Shown: positions 32,103-45,224, counted from the stretch's first letter. The stretch is DNA of 64,000 bases from Pisaster brevispinus (GCA_023634235.1 JAMKCF010000007.1:868001-932000); one strand, 5' to 3'. Translations and numbers: made by a program. The notes: generated by a model not told the origin, from the letters alone.

Positions 32103-32943
32103 AATCGTTTTATCTAAACTTTTATAATGTTGATAAACAAATGGCTCTGGTTGGCATGGACTGCCAAATGTTAGCAAAAACATTAAATCATATTAACAAA
32201 TGTTGGGACCACATTCAACATTTCTGCCAACTTTCAAATTTTCAGTACATCACATCGGGTTGCTTTGTTTCCATGACGTTCAACGCTTTATTGAATAGTT
32301 ATGTTACATTATTACAAACTGTGGCTATATAATTTTAGCTTTCCATAGTTTTCCATCTTTGGTTGACAAATCGCTCGGGCTTTGACGTCACTAATGAAGT
32401 CAACTTAGATTGATATTGGGTTATTTCATTGGATAATAGATATGGCTATTACAAACTGCTTACCAACCAAAAAGACCCACGGTATAAATCTAAGGCCTAG
32501 TTAGTGGCACTAATTTATTCTTTACGACCAAAAGTTAACTCATTGTTTTAAAACGAGTGGTTCAGCTTAGATTTGATTTTGTTGCTTACTGAATTTTTTT
32601 CTGAATGCGATATTAATACAACATATTTTTGGTCAAATGGGAAATTAACACGTGCAAAATTAAATCCATTTTCCTTGCTAACAAATCGGCCGTAAAATGA
32701 GTTGTGGTTTGGGGGGAAAACTAAATAAAAACTAAAGAGGGTGTTGGAGAATAAAACAACATGTTTAAAAAGCAATCTTCAAAAGGCTAGTTTTTTATAA
32801 TAAAACTCGTACTTCATTGTACTTCATTGCAACGGATTAAGGTTTATTTCAGTGTTTTGGTCAAGTTGGAGGATGTCTTGAAGCATCTAGGGATGAAATC
32901 AGTTTGATTTGAAATCTAATCCTGACTTGGCGCAATTATCACG
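32103..32943 (+). repeat. Receptor-unit upstream flank
   Basis: This matches 16810-17700 and 49450-50790: GTTGGCATGGACTGCC, GTTCAACGCTTTATTGAATAG without the fold-back insertion, AACGAGTGGTTCAGCTTAG, and GAAGCATCTAGGGATGAAAT. No coding sequence is present. Confidence 0.55.
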
Positions 32944-33036
32944 TATTTTGGTTATTTTTCTGACTTGATTTCATATCAATGTGAAGACTGCAGTTTGCTG
33001 TTATTTCATCGCTTAACCTACACGCATCAACAGCTA
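32944..33036 (+). pseudogene. Orphan receptor leader (gene body lost)
   Basis: GATTTCATATCAATGTGAAG, CTGCAGTTTGCTGTTATTTC and CGCATCAACAGCTA match the leader of receptor E almost base for base, but the sequence departs exactly where the ATG should be. LINE and Penelope debris follows. This marks another lost receptor copy. Confidence 0.7.
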
Positions 33037-33440
33037 TGTATTAGTTTATTAAATGTCATTATGTATTAAATGTCATTTTGAATGTATTTCATTGACTGCT
33101 TTTTTGCTTTTACTTGCAAGGTCTTTGTTTTTTCCTGTTTTTCGCTGTCGTGCTTTTCAGGACGTAACATAAACGGGGGCTTGTCCGTGAAGATCGAGCT
33201 GCAAATTCAAATTGAGCAAAGAAAAAAGGCAGAGGTTGAATTGGGATTAGCTAAGTTGAGACAACCGATTTTACAAACACATTCCACAGCAAAATAATTA
33301 AATTGTGTCGTCATGGACACGTTCACTAAAATTCAGCAGACGACGGAGCTTTCTGTGTACACGCCACTACAAATCAACCTTTGACCTTAATTTCCCCAGA
33401 GTGACAAGCAAAAACGCGGCAGCGTTCGATTAGCCTCGTT
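33037..33440 (+). other. Unassigned stretch with a small ORF
   Basis: The open frame 33082-33297 (71 codons) ends in a charged helical segment (KIELQIQIEQRKKAEVELGL) that resembles fragments of retroelement gag-like proteins, but this cannot be assigned. A hairpin with perfect 13-bp arms, GCGTTCGATTAGC and its inverse, spans 33422-33495. Confidence 0.3.
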
Positions 33441-33446
33441 TTGTGG

Positions 33447-34505
33447 CTACCACGAGTGTAAACCCCCGAAACACACGGGTAAGCTAATCGAACGCACCCA
33501 ATGTAAATCCATAAATAATGGTGTAATGTGACAAAACTTGAATGCATTACAGACGAGCCTGGCACAAGCGTTTTGCACTCTCTGGAGTTGTTTAATCTTA
33601 GTGTTAGGAAGGCCATAAAAAAGACTGTTACAGTAATCCAGTCTACTAGAGATAAATGCATGAATGAGTGTCTCAGTACATTCCTTTGACAAATATTTTC
33701 TTATGCGCCTAATGGTATGCACATAATAAAACGCACTTCCGCAAACTTTAGTAACATGAGTTTTCATTGACATATTGGCATCGAACCACGCACCTAGGTT
33801 TCGGGCAAAGGAAACAGGTGAGACGACAGACTGCCCAACCTGAATACCATCTAATGTATAGTTGCTGACGGGTACTGATTATCAAGAATGATGTTTTATT
33901 ATCATTTAAATATAACCAATTAGCAATCAGCCATTGTTGAACATCATGAATGCAAGCCTCCATAGCAGAAAGAGCAGTCTCCTGACTACCAGCCTCGTCA
34001 GGACTGAATGACAGATACAACTGAGTATCATCTGAATAGCAGTGAATCTGTGGATGATGAACTTTGACAATGTCAAACAACTGACTAGTATACAAAATGA
34101 AAAGTAGGGGGCCTAGGCATGACCCTTGCGGAATTCCCCATTCAAGATTATAATTATTAGACAGTTTACCATTTATCAAAACCCTTTGTGATCTGTCAGC
34201 CAGATATGAATGAAACCAGTTATGGGCTGTTTCATCAATTCCAAAACGAGACTTAAGTGTACTCAGTAAAATACGATGATCTAGTGTATCTAATCTAATA
34301 AGACCAACAGGGTTACGTGTTTTCTATTCATAGCCATTAACAAATCATTTAGAATTTTCAACAGAGCTGTTTCGGTGCTATGAAATTTGCGGTAAGTTGA
34401 CTGCATCGATGGGTATAAATTATTCTGAGTCAGATAAGACTGTAACTGACATGCTACAGCTCTTTCGAGTATTTTTGAAACAAACTGCAAATTACAAACG
34501 GGTCG
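33447..34505 (-). mobile_element. CR1/L2-group LINE fragment, RT domain
   Basis: On the minus strand the pieces read in order: FRPVCNLQFVSKILERAVAC, LVLLD (motif A region), GIPQGSCLGPLLFILY (motif B), CYSDDTQLYLSF (motif C), and RLDYCNSLFYGLPNTK with LHWV at the end. The frame changes near 33760 and 34230. The 3-prime end is cut off within the last RT motif near 33500, and the 5-prime end is fused to a Penelope fragment at about 34506, so one ORF (34290-34568) is a chimera of both. Confidence 0.8.
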
Positions 34506-35600
34506 AAAGTTCGCCACTCTGTTGGAGAGAAGGTACTGGTGGGTGTCGGTGGGTTTGCTGTAATACATCCGTAACAGAGCCGCTAGGAGATTTAGTTATG
34601 ATTACTTCTAGAAAGTCAACACTTGTTAGAGAGTATTCAGTAGTGAACTTTATGGTTGAGTGGAATGAGTTTATAATTGTCGATAAACTCATTCAAGCTG
34701 TTTTGACTACCACACCAGGAAGAGCAAATGTCACCAATAAATATCCACCAAACTAGTGGGCGGCTAGGGGCAGAGGACAGAAGTTTTTCCTCTAAATCAG
34801 ACATACACATTTTGGCATATGAGGGCGCCATTTTAGTACCTATGGCGGTACCCTGTATTTTTAGAAAATGCCTGTCAGTAAATTAAAAGTTGTTCTTAGT
34901 GAACATGTGGCTGATGAGTTATCTAATTTGTCCCTCTGAGGGGCGAGATTGTTTATTACCCCTGAGAGCAGAGACACATGCATTCATGCCTTCATTATGG
35001 GGTATGTTAGTATACAGTGATGACATATCTAGAGTAACCAACAAAGCAGAGTCAGGTATTAGATGTTTGACATCCTCTAGCTCAATGGAGGAAGTCTGTG
35101 GTGTCCTTTATGAAGGAAGGGATGCCGGAGACTAGGGGGTTGAGAAAGCTATCTACAAACTCAGAAATGCGCTCTGTAGGGCTACCATTACCAGATACAA
35201 TGGGTCGGCCTGGGTTGTTGGGCTTGTGTATCTTAGGTAGAAGGTAGAAACGTGCTGTACGGGGGTCCTGTGGTTTAGTTGAAGGTATCTTATCGATACC
35301 GTTGGCATTGTGGATTCTAACCCAGGTGTCACTGATTTGTTTGGAAAATGATTGAGTAGGGTCAGTGTCACATTCAATATAATGATCAGTGTTGCTGAGT
35401 TGTCTGAGGCCCTCAGCTATGTAGTCATGTGTGTTCATGACTACAACTGCTGACCCCTTGTCAGCACGTTTAATCACTATATCTGGTGATTGGCGGAGCT
35501 GTGTTAGAGCGTGGCGTTCATCTTGGGGGAGGTTGTTGGGTGCCCTTGTGTTATGGTCCCTAAGAACCTCAGAGCTGACTGAATTGATGATTTTTTTTTT
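34506..35600 (-). mobile_element. Penelope-like element 3, RT fragment
   Basis: Minus-strand frames read INSVSSEVL, RADKGSAVVVMN, PKIHKPNNPGRPIVSG, MAPSYAK, and WWIFIGDICSSW, where siblings have FIDD. They end in SKPTDTHQYLLSN next to LINE sequence. Several frameshifts and the changed motif C make this copy dead. The 5-prime edge is an 18-base T-run (about 35590-35607). Confidence 0.8.
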
Positions 35601-35699
35601 TTTTTTTTTGAAAGGAGTGAAAAATGAAAAGTAGGAGAAATTGAAAATGAAAACATCCTGTAAAATTATGGCTGGCTTTCTTAACTCAATATTCACTTT

Positions 35700-35860
35700 T
35701 CACTATTTCCTGGACTGGGGCTTCAGCTGAATGTCTTTCATATTTGCAAGTCAATTTGAAGTTGACGAGTGTTTCGTAAGGATCTATGGTTTTCATATCA
35801 ACGTGAAAACTGCAGTTTGCTGTTATTTCATCGCTCATTTTACACGTATCAACAACTACA
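35700..35860 (+). promoter_or_regulatory. Conserved 5-prime leader of receptor C
   Basis: ATATTTGCAAGTCAATTTG, GAAGTTGACGAGTG, GTGAAAACTGCAG and TATTTCATCGCTCA are shared with the 160 bases before receptor H. The shorter proximal part is shared with A, D and E. Confidence 0.6.
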
Positions 35861-36951
35861 ATGTTTCTGCTCATTCTTGTTATGACGTTGATCTATGGGT
35901 TGGGTGAGGCGACACTTTTTCAGACTCACCCAGTTGACACCCTCGCCTTGCCGGGAGGAAATGTATCCTTCAGTTGTACACCAAACAATACGTTGTGTGG
36001 AGGGCATCTGATTGTGTACTGGCAACGCAGTCCCGACATAAAACCGACATGGAAAAGGGACCTCCACCAATATTTAACGGCACCGATAATTTTAGACCAC
36101 TTCACGGTAGAGAGAGGTATACCGTGTCAGTTAGCGACTGTACATGGACTTTACACATAGAGGACATTCAACCAGTAGATGAAAAGTTTTACAGTTGCTA
36201 TATCAACGATGGGTATTCCAAGGTAGCAAGATTGACTGTTGTTGATACGATAGACACTACTGTATTACCGTCGCGGATTGATAGATACGCGGGTGAAAAG
36301 GCTTACTTCAGTTGCCACACGCAACCACTCGACCAGCACGGTCTGGAATACACTTGGGATGTGAAAACACAGGGAAGCTATGAATGGAAAGAATTGTTTG
36401 AGAATAATACTGGGATTAAATTTCACAATAACAAGACTACCATGACAATGCTTAGATTGGGATTAGAGATGAATGGTTCCATGGTCCAATGTTCAGTACA
36501 CAGTAGATCATTTTCATGGCCAGGGATAAGAAAAAGTGGCGGGTTATTTGTGCATCCGGGCGAGGAAGTCATGGGAACCACGTCAGTCTACCTAGACCTA
36601 CAGTCCACCCCATCTGCTCCCCAGACCCCATCCCTTCTACCGACCAAGAATCAAGATCCCGATCCTGACAGTAGGAACCCTTCTTCAGGATCTATGGACT
36701 ATACAGTCACCTTAGTAGGATGGCCTGTAGCTGTTGTCTTTATCTGTCTCTTTATCTCTTTACTGCTATACAATATCGTGACCAAAAGACGATCCAAAAG
36801 CAGCCGTAAATCAACCCGTGTAGTTCAGACAGCTCAATATGAAGACGCAGATGCGTATGAGGAAGTGGAAACCCAACTACACGGGCAAGCTGATCCTACT
36901 GGCCGTAAAAAACTCGCACCATCCAGCTACCAAGAACTGATTTTGAAGTAG
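35861..36951 (+). pseudogene. Receptor C: chimeric two-Ig receptor with frameshift
   Basis: The ATG at 35861 starts MFLLILVMTLIYGLGEA. Ig1 is in this frame to about 36060. A frameshift in the GACCTCCACCAATA region then moves the rest of Ig1, Ig2, TM and tail to the frame ending at 36951. Ig1 and Ig2 resemble receptor H closely (Ig2: YFSCHTQPLDQHGLEYTWDV). The stalk, TM (GWPVAVVFICLFISLLLY) and short tail with AYEEV and SSYQEL resemble receptor B. The copy is thus a long-tail-type ectodomain joined to a short-tail cassette. A single indel could be an assembly error; otherwise it is a pseudogene. Confidence 0.8.
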
Positions 36952-37126
36952 TCTTGTTTTAAACGAATGGGCCATTTCTATCATTATCCATCAAAAAACG
37001 AACAAATTGTAAAAAAATGGCTGTTGAAATTCTGAAGTAAGCATCCCAAAATCATTTCCGTTTTGTCAGGGATTGTTTGCAGGTCGCTATACGAGCTTAT
37101 TGTAGGGTGCTTTAGCTGTGATTTTG

Positions 37127-37597
37127 CCGGTACCAGGACGCGTCGCTGTGAAGGATTTGCCAGTACCAAGGCGCGTCTCTGACCGTCAACCCTCCAGTCA
37201 GAAACCCCCTCGCGTCATTCCGTATCATCTTTCCAAACGCCGAGCAAGCACAGCGGCCCAAGCCCAGGCCGGGCTAGAGCAGACGGCAGACCGTGGCGAG
37301 GACAGTCTCATCAAGGATGAACCAAGACAGAGGAATGGGGAAGGTATGGTCTACGCTGACTTGGATCTGTCGCGAGGATCGGCAAGATTCTTCAACACGG
37401 AGGAGGAGACGGTTTATGCTGACATTGGATACAAGAAGTTGCTGCAAACCTTCCGGGTTAAGGGGAAAACCACAAACAGACAATGTGTTTTCCAGCTCAA
37501 AATCAACTCTCGAATAGAAATATTTCAAAATGCCTTCTGCTCTATGAACTTCGTAATATTGCAATGCAAATGTTTTTCTGAATCAAAATTATTTTAA
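37127..37597 (+). pseudogene. Orphan long-type cytoplasmic tail behind receptor C
   Basis: From 37127 the sequence matches the last quarter of the A and H tails: PVPGRVA, KDLPVPRRVSDRQPS, QKPPRVIPY, MVYADLDLSRGSARF and TVYADIGY. The normal stop after GY is changed, so the frame runs on to 37597. Short-type 3-prime UTR (36952-37126) separates it from the receptor C stop. It is probably untranslated in the present gene and is a relic of an ancestral long tail. Confidence 0.75.
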
Positions 37598-37937
37598 AAG
37601 GGGCGCTTAGAACGTAGACAAAGAGAAGTTCAGGGTCAACCGCTGCTTCAACTACGCACAAATCAAAACTTAATTCCGAAGACCCGTGTGTGGTTTCTGT
37701 GTTTCGCACATCAAGAATCACATTCACTACTCAGTTACCAGTTACTGATTTAGTACTCGCTAACACCGAGGCATTTAATATGTAAAGCTGCTTTAATTAA
37801 ACTCATGGTAATCGTTTAAAAAAAATACATCAGTTTAACCAGAAATAGATTATGCTTAGTTTATCTCCATCGGACTGGGAAAATAAATTGACATGAAATG
37901 TTTCCTTTGTTTATAAAATGGATCACCTTGAATCATG

Positions 37938-37969
<32 letters not shown>

Positions 37970-39065
37970 GAAGCTTACGGAAGCAAGGCAAGGACAAACC
38001 AGATATAAACCTGATTGAAGCTGGTGAAAAAAAAAATATGTTAGCTTCTTAACCTTAATTCTCGTCAATGTCGTTTGAAATTTTTTACTTATAGCAGGAA
38101 CAGATTTCAGGAAATTGTCCATGATAGAGACACATTTCACGGTAACTCTTACCATCCTGGGCTACGGAACATAAAGCACTCCATTCCGCAGTAGACATCA
38201 ATAAACAATTGGGATCAGGCAGTCACAACTGCATCGTGGCATTTTCGTTGAAGTTATCTTGAGGGATTGGTTGAGAGTTTGGGTTGAGTTTGACTTCTGT
38301 CAAACACCTTGACGGCACCGTTAACATGATAAAACTTACCGAAGGAAAAACATTTAGAAGTTTCTATCAACCCAGAATAAAACCAAGTCTAATGACCATC
38401 ATTTCCTTAAGACACAAACGTTGTCATTCACAAGTGGAATGGAATTTGGAAAAGGTCTTCTCAAATGTCAATTGATTTGGATGACACAAAACCCCTACAT
38501 TGTAAAAACGATTTTGAGTGCGAGGTTGTCCTCCTAGAAACTCCTTATGTGGAGAATGATTTATGACGCAGGGGTTGGACTCGAACCCACGACCTTCCAC
38601 TTAATAGGAGAACATTCTACAAACTGACGGGTAAGAATTGAATCAGATTCCGTGTCTTTAACCCTATCAACTCTACCGTATGTTAAAATCAGTCAACCGT
38701 GGCTGATGAAACAAACAAACATAAAATCGAAAAATGGCCATAATTTGTTTTCTTCAAAACCTCCTGGAAGGTAAAAAAAGATATCAATGCAACCCTATAT
38801 GTAAGCTTTATAGTGGTGTACCAACCTGAGCGCATGATGCAATATTCTCAATTAAAGGGTCGAGTTTAAGGCTTGAGGCCTGACCCATTTCTCAAGCAGT
38901 GTGTCCAGGAATCAGAGTCAAAATGTCCTGAAAATGGGTCAAACTGATAGAATCGAGTTAGAATTCCATTTTTTGAAAACCCAGTTTACGGGTCAGCCTA
39001 ACCCAAGAGTGGGTCAAGCCCCGCTGGGACCCGGAATCTTGCTCAGTTCAGCCGTGGAGTGTTTG
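37598..39065 (+). repeat. Intergenic flank with poly-T, SINE-like and GGGTCA MITE copies
   Basis: There is a 28-base T-run at 37939-37966. A SINE-like copy has its B box inverse (GGACTCGAACC) at 38577-38587. A longer, divergent GGGTCA element runs from 38630 to about 39070 and ends in GGAGTGTTTGGAGTGTAGG. No gene is seen. Confidence 0.5.
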
Positions 39066-39850
39066 GAGTGTAGGGGCCTATGTCTTTATCCAACATTATT
39101 CAATACTTCGTTTAATCGGAGATCTTTCCGGAATGAATTAGAATGGCTGAAGTTGTTCAGATTAATTTTAAAATGTCCAAAGGATAAATGTGGGCTAATT
39201 TCATTATTGCATCTTGGTCAAGGAAAGTTGGAGAAGTTATTACATAAGCGTTTATTGTATTTTTTTCGTAAATTAATATTTTACTTTGTTGTAATCAATG
39301 GGCAAAGTACCGTTCATGCTATGCTAGATTTGTAGAATAATTTAACAGACCCTTCCCAAGCTTCTACATAGGTGTCTTCATGGACTTAAAATAAAGCCCT
39401 TGGTTCTGCTGGTCATGATTTATTGCTTAATTAATAAGCTCAATTATTATGGGACTAGATGAGTTCCACTTAATGTTTGTGTCTCTATTTTAACAAGCGT
39501 GGCCAGTATGTGCCACTGAACAGGTTGAATCCAACCATCGAGGTCCCCCAAGGCTCTACACTTGGACCGTTATTATATTACATTGATGTTTATGATATGC
39601 CAATGTGTTGTTCGGTTGTGAAGCCCATTTTATTTGCTAATGACACAACTCTTCTTGCTTCTGTGAATGAATGGAAGGAATTAGCTGTTGGGGGAAACAT
39701 AGATTGACTGGTTTTACAAGATTGGTTTAGAGCTAATAGGGTTAAAGTGCTCCCAGATAAAACGTATCGTAAACATGTTATTCATCCAGGCAAAATGAAC
39801 CTGTGGTTACCTGATATATTGTTATTCCTATTGTTTGTTTGAAAAGATTT
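39066..39850 (+). mobile_element. Decayed LINE RT fragment
   Basis: Plus-strand frames keep STVHAMLDL (39315-39335), RGQYVPLNRLN, VPQGSTLGPLLYYIDVYDMP (motif B) and ILFANDTTLLAS, where the F/YxDD aspartate is changed to N, then DWFRANRVKV and HPGKMN. Multiple stops occur. This RT type differs from the CR1/L2-group copies elsewhere in the window and looks Jockey- or CR1-like. Confidence 0.7.
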
Positions 39851-40114
39851 CTAGTACGAGATGGTTAACTGATAACAAATTTGCTCCGGAGGGAAAATAT
39901 TTCTTATGTTACTAACAAAGTATCGAGTGTTAAATATTTTCCTAAAAGAGAACCAAAATACTAATAAGGATTGATGATAATATGAATGTTCGCATTGCGA
40001 TGAATAATTTATTATTTAATTTACCTTGTCGTCACTCTTCTATTCCATCAGCCCATTTTTAATAGTTACTTCTTAAATGAGTCTTATGACTCTGGAAACA
40101 GATCAAGGAAGCAT
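39851..40114. other. Intergenic, no gene seen
   Basis: AT-rich sequence after the LINE fragment. The last part (from about 40035) begins the flank shared with 29140 onward. Confidence 0.4.
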
Positions 40115-40215
40115 TAATTGGTCACATGGATATGACGTCATGTTATATTTAGCTGGTTATTAGTTTGAAATGTTGGTTTTATCCATACACCGATATGTAT
40201 AAAGCACTGTACACT
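40115..40215 (+). promoter_or_regulatory. CRE / TATA module, copy 2
   Basis: GGTCACATGG, TGACGTCA (40133-40140), ATATTTAGCTGGTTA and TATAAA (40198-40203) are spaced as at 29215-29299. The E-box is changed from CACGTG to CACATG. The sequence after the TATA is also conserved (AAAGCA(G/C)TGTA(T/C)ACTC). Confidence 0.45.
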
Positions 40216-43200
40216 CAGTTTTTTAACAAATGTTACTCCATTTCTAAATGTTTATTTAAGGAAAATTACTTGAAGGGTACTTTTATAGTCCTTTGTACTT
40301 TATGAATGATTTTCAAGAGACCATAATAAAGATTTACCATACGTTATCTTATAACGAAAAAAAAGGAGTTAATTATACAAGCAAAAAGCGTTTAGATTAC
40401 AAATTTACCAACCGCTACATTTTTTGCCGCTACATTTATTATAGTATTTATCCCGTGTGCTTACTTCATCGTTTTCACACATGATCCGTGAGGTCTCAAA
40501 TATTGCATTTAATGTAAAACTATTATTCCAATGATAGTCAAGGAAATACAACTAATTTGTGTTAAATATAGAAATTTGTAGATAGAAAAACACTACAGAC
40601 TGTTTCCTGGATTATTGCTTCAGTTCTATACACATGATATTGCTTTGGGAACAGAGAAGTAAATACTATTAATAACCAAACCTTAATTATCAATTCAAAT
40701 GACGTACTCGGATATATAGAATAATTAGTGTGATTAAAAATGTATACAATTCTTTACTTTAGTGTCTTAGTCTGCTATCATTTCATATTGTCAGTTTATT
40801 CGATGTTTGGCTTCCAAGCTGATATTAATGTTGTGGTAATTATTTATGTTTTGCATTATTATATATGATTATTTTGTTTCTTTTCATTAATTGGTACAAT
40901 CTAATTCATTTGTATTAATTATTCACAAACTGAAATGAATTGAATTATAAACAAGATAGAGTTTCGTCTTTACTCAAGTAGTTTCAAACTGTATATTTCG
41001 TTGTTGTTGCTACTATTTTTTTATATTGGAAACAATGAGATTAAATTGATTGAAATGCTAACATTCAGATTTTAGGTGTAATTTTTTACATGTCAGGTGA
41101 ATTAGTTGTTGCTTGAATTGTCGTCCTTTTTATGTACAATACAGCTTTATGATTACAAATTGCCGCTACAATCATTAAGCTCTGAACAAGCCTTGGCGGC
41201 GACCCATGAGTAGGGCATAAGCCAAAAGGGCTAGCTGCCTCTTTCCCGGGCTGCAGGGCTGACTTTTTGCTAAATTGGTCATTGACCGGAGTTTGTTTGG
41301 TAATAAAAACAGTTTGAGCTGTGCCAAAAAGTCAATCAGTTGATCTGTTTATCTTATTAGGGTCGTCTGAGAATAATGCATAGATAACAAAGAAGTACAT
41401 TTTATTAAAAACCAAGCGTTAGGCCTCATTATTAAATCAAGTGACGTATTTGTATAGATTTAATAATTATTGTGATTAACAATGTATGCAATTCTTTACT
41501 TTAGTATCTTAGTTTGCTATCGTTCAATAATGTCAGTTCATTCAATAATTGGCTTCCAAGCTATCGTTTTATTATGAGACGCATTTGATTTTGTATTTTA
41601 TATATTAATGAAAAGACATATTTATTCAGATCTAAAATATAAGAACAGAAATAATAGGAGACCGAACTATCAAGCCTGATTAATTGCCTTAAATCTAAAA
41701 GCTTGCATTGATGAGTTTCAACTGCAATGAAAGTAGAATCATAACACGTAGGATGTCACATTAGATCCGGGAACTAATACAAACCTAAACAATAATCAAT
41801 GTCACGTGACATACGGATTTAATGAATGTTGTGATTTTTGTCCTATAATGCCATTGATTGGTCTGATTTCATTCACAATATTGGTTGGTTTGTTAACATT
41901 TAACGATGTTTTAGTTCTGCTTACTGTTAGACGCAAATGGAGTAATCCGCATTAGAACAAGCCCTACATTATAAATGCCGCTGTAATATGTTATCCCTGA
42001 GTTCATTTGGTAAACACATTAAATTGTAGTATTCTTTTGAAAACTTTATTTTCAGTCTGACTCCAATAACCAAATAAATAATATTGTCAATAAAATGTGA
42101 TCTCGAAACATTTAAACCGACACAAATAACCACTGGAGTCGATGAAAATAATAATTAAACAAACTTTGAAAAAAATAAATAAAATAAAACAATAATTAAT
42201 GCCCAGGTCTGTAATTTATTATTATTATTTTTGTTTTTGTACTCCGTTAAACTGCTTTTAGAACATACTCATCTGTTTGATTTCATCCGGATAATAATTA
42301 TAAGATGCCTTATGGACGGCAAAGTCGACTGAAGGTAGAAGGATGAAGACAAGAACTGAGTTTTAGTTCAAACAAACAGAGATTTTAATAATTTCAGGAT
42401 ATATTTAATCATAAACAATTTTTTGAAAGTTGTACTTAACGTATTTTTTACTTAAATATAACAATTTAAACTTTGCTGCTTAATTGTTTTTTAATCATCT
42501 GTTTTGATGGGAACTACCCAATGAAATATTCAGTAAATTACAGTTTTACAAGTTAATCGTGAATTCATTTGATATAACTTGCGTCCATGAATAATCAATT
42601 GAAAGATCAACTTTTAAACAAGCCTTGGCGGCGACCCCTGATGAGTAGGGCATGAGCCAAAAAGGCTAGCTGCCTCTTTCCCAGGCTGCAGGGCTGACCT
42701 GTATGCGAATTGCTTGTGTGGATCTTGAACCAATTTGGTTGGAATGTGGATCAAGCTAAAGTGCAGTTTACTTCACGCAAAGGTGGGAAGACTCATATTC
42801 GGTACAGCTTTCATTGCTGGTTAACACACTGGCAAGCTGCCACGGAATCCGTGGCTGGTAAAATGTTTTGGGGGCAAACTGCTCCTTGATTTGTTCTCTT
42901 TTAGATTTCATATTTTGCTAAATTGGTCATTGACCAGTGTCTGCTTGGTAATAAAAACAGTTTGAGCTGTGCCAAAAAGTAAATCAGCTGATTTGTTTAT
43001 CTAATTGGGGCCGTCTGAGAATAATTATTCTCGTATTCTTTTTGATTAATTCTTTTCAATCTGACTCCAATACCCAAACAAATACTATTGTCATTAAAAT
43101 GGGATCACGAAACTTTCAAACGGACACAAATAACCTCGTTTGGTCATTTGTGTCGCCAAATTAAACAAAAAAGGCAAATAAAGAATCAGATGACGACATA

Positions 43201-43560
43201 AAAAAGGGAAGCTGCAAATTATAATGAGTACAACTAAATTTTAACTGCGTAACATTAAAAACAAAAAACAAACAAACATTATGTCGAATTTTATAAATGT
43301 TGTTTATGAACAAACGTATCCTGAAATGACAAAATACTCAGTGTATTTGAAGTAAGACCTAGTTCTTGTCATCTTACCCTCCACATTCAGTCAACTTTGC
43401 CGGCCATTACACATTTTATTATTGTACATAGATTAAACAAAACAATAATAAGAACCACAACAGTTTTACAGGGTAAAAATAATAATAATACAAATGTAAA
43501 AACACAATAAAAGTAAATATCTGGGCACCAAGACAAAAAGAAACGGCTTTCATGCTGACG
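40216..43560 (+). repeat. Duplicated intergenic flank block, third copy
   Basis: This parallels 22850-25560 in order. Within it lies a repeat with an AACAAGCCTTGGCGGCGACC start (41189 and 42617) and a GAGCTGTGCCAAAAAGT(C/A)AATC end (about 41310 and 42960); the second copy carries about 200 extra bases. An inverted piece of the shared flank lies at about 42250-42370. No gene is seen. Confidence 0.5.
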
Positions 43561-45224
43561 GAAGAGCTAACATTGAGAAAGTCTCATCATTTAGTTGGGA
43601 TCAGCCGTTTGAAAACACTCCAACATAAGAAGGGAAGCCACCGCCCCCCCCCATATATACACAATCGCACAATTCCCAAATATTGTGATATTAATCTAAA
43701 TTTTAAGATATTTGTTTATGGTATTATTTTATTGTGACGATTAATATTAAAATTAATATTATTTATCGTTTGTCTGATATTAATCGGGGTTTTTCAGCCG
43801 ATCGCCTTAAAAAATTTCGAGGGTGAGCCAGGAAGAGGCAGACAATAATTTGTAAAGAAACTCAAATCAATAATTTAACAAAAAGACTACCCAACTGTCT
43901 TCAACATTTAGTGTTCGATTGTCTCTCCTCAACATGCAATGAAACTGCAATTTGTATGCAATGTAACATCTTAATTGAACCAAAGATCTGTTATATCGAT
44001 CTTTGCACGCCTTTTATTTTAAAGAATAATTCGATAACACATATAGACGTTACAGTGACAAAGAAGGAAGGAATATGGAAATTGATCCGGAGTCAGTGAA
44101 ACCGGAGTCCAACCGAATCGACCCACAAACAGCTCACTCCATTCCCTGATGATTCGGGTTTTGAAGACCCGAACGAAACACTAAACATCCTAATCTTCCT
44201 ACTGGAAAAACAGGTCACATATACCGAAAACTCAACTCAGGATTAAAAATCCGCATTCGGATTTAATACATTTTACCTGAACCTAAGTGGAAAACACAAA
44301 TAATAATGTCTCTCATGAGACATGGGACCTATGGATTATATTCGAATCACCCACACGCAACTGATGATTGCCAAGGAGGCATGCAAACATGTTATTGCTA
44401 TACAGAGAGGATCTGAAAAAAAAATATCCTCGCGGTCTCCCCCCCCCCCCAAATCCACCCTCTAACACATTTGTCAACAGTTCAACCGGTCCTCTCTATG
44501 TTTGTCAATTACCCCGGTCAATCCGACCACAAATACAAACAAAATACCCAGACGTAATTATATAACCATACCCATAACACATGTAAAGCACAACTGTACA
44601 GTTTTATGTAAATCTCTTGCCAACAGTGTTGGAGCGTCATTTATCTATCAAAAAAACAACAACAACAATACACGACAGACTAATCTATAAGGAAATACAC
44701 ACATCTTTAAAGGTAGGGTCATAGAGTGGAAAATTCACAAATGGGGATGACCATAAAACAAACTTACTTGAGGATAAGCATTGCAGCTGTTGATAGTATA
44801 AACTAGTTTGAGAAAAGATTCCCTTCGAAGCAATCAGGTATGGATACATTTTCGCCCCAAAATTAATTGAATCTGAGAATCAATTCATGCATGAATCGTT
44901 TCTCAGATTTATGTTGGTTGGTGTCCGTTTGCCACTGCTATGGCCAGAGATACGGTTGGTACCGGTTCTCACCTCGCTAGTTGAGGTTCTTGACTGTTTG
45001 TTGTTGTTTTCTCAGCAAGTAGGCACGTGTCCTCTTGCTGATAATACAACAACAAACTGTATGTATTCAGCTGAAACTTTCACAGGTGACTTTTATCGTA
45101 TCGTTCTTCATAATTTTGCATATGAATCAGCATAACGATGGCACAAAAACAATCTATGACCGAACCTTTAAAGTCTTGTTTTTGCCAAGAATGTAACTTA
45201 ATTGAAATCGTTTCGTGGACTGAG
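43561..45224 (+). repeat. Upstream flank of receptor D
   Basis: This matches 25690-26390 and 7370-7740. A small frame at 44887-45135 reads MHESFLRFMLVGVRLP, the counterpart of sequence just before receptor B. Here it is not joined to a receptor. C-runs lie at 43644-43653 and 44440-44449. Confidence 0.45.

Noticed and set aside
33082..33297. Possible host gene with N-terminal hydrophobic segment
   Set aside because: It is short, lies among LINE debris and has no homologue in related flanks; at best a retroelement relic.
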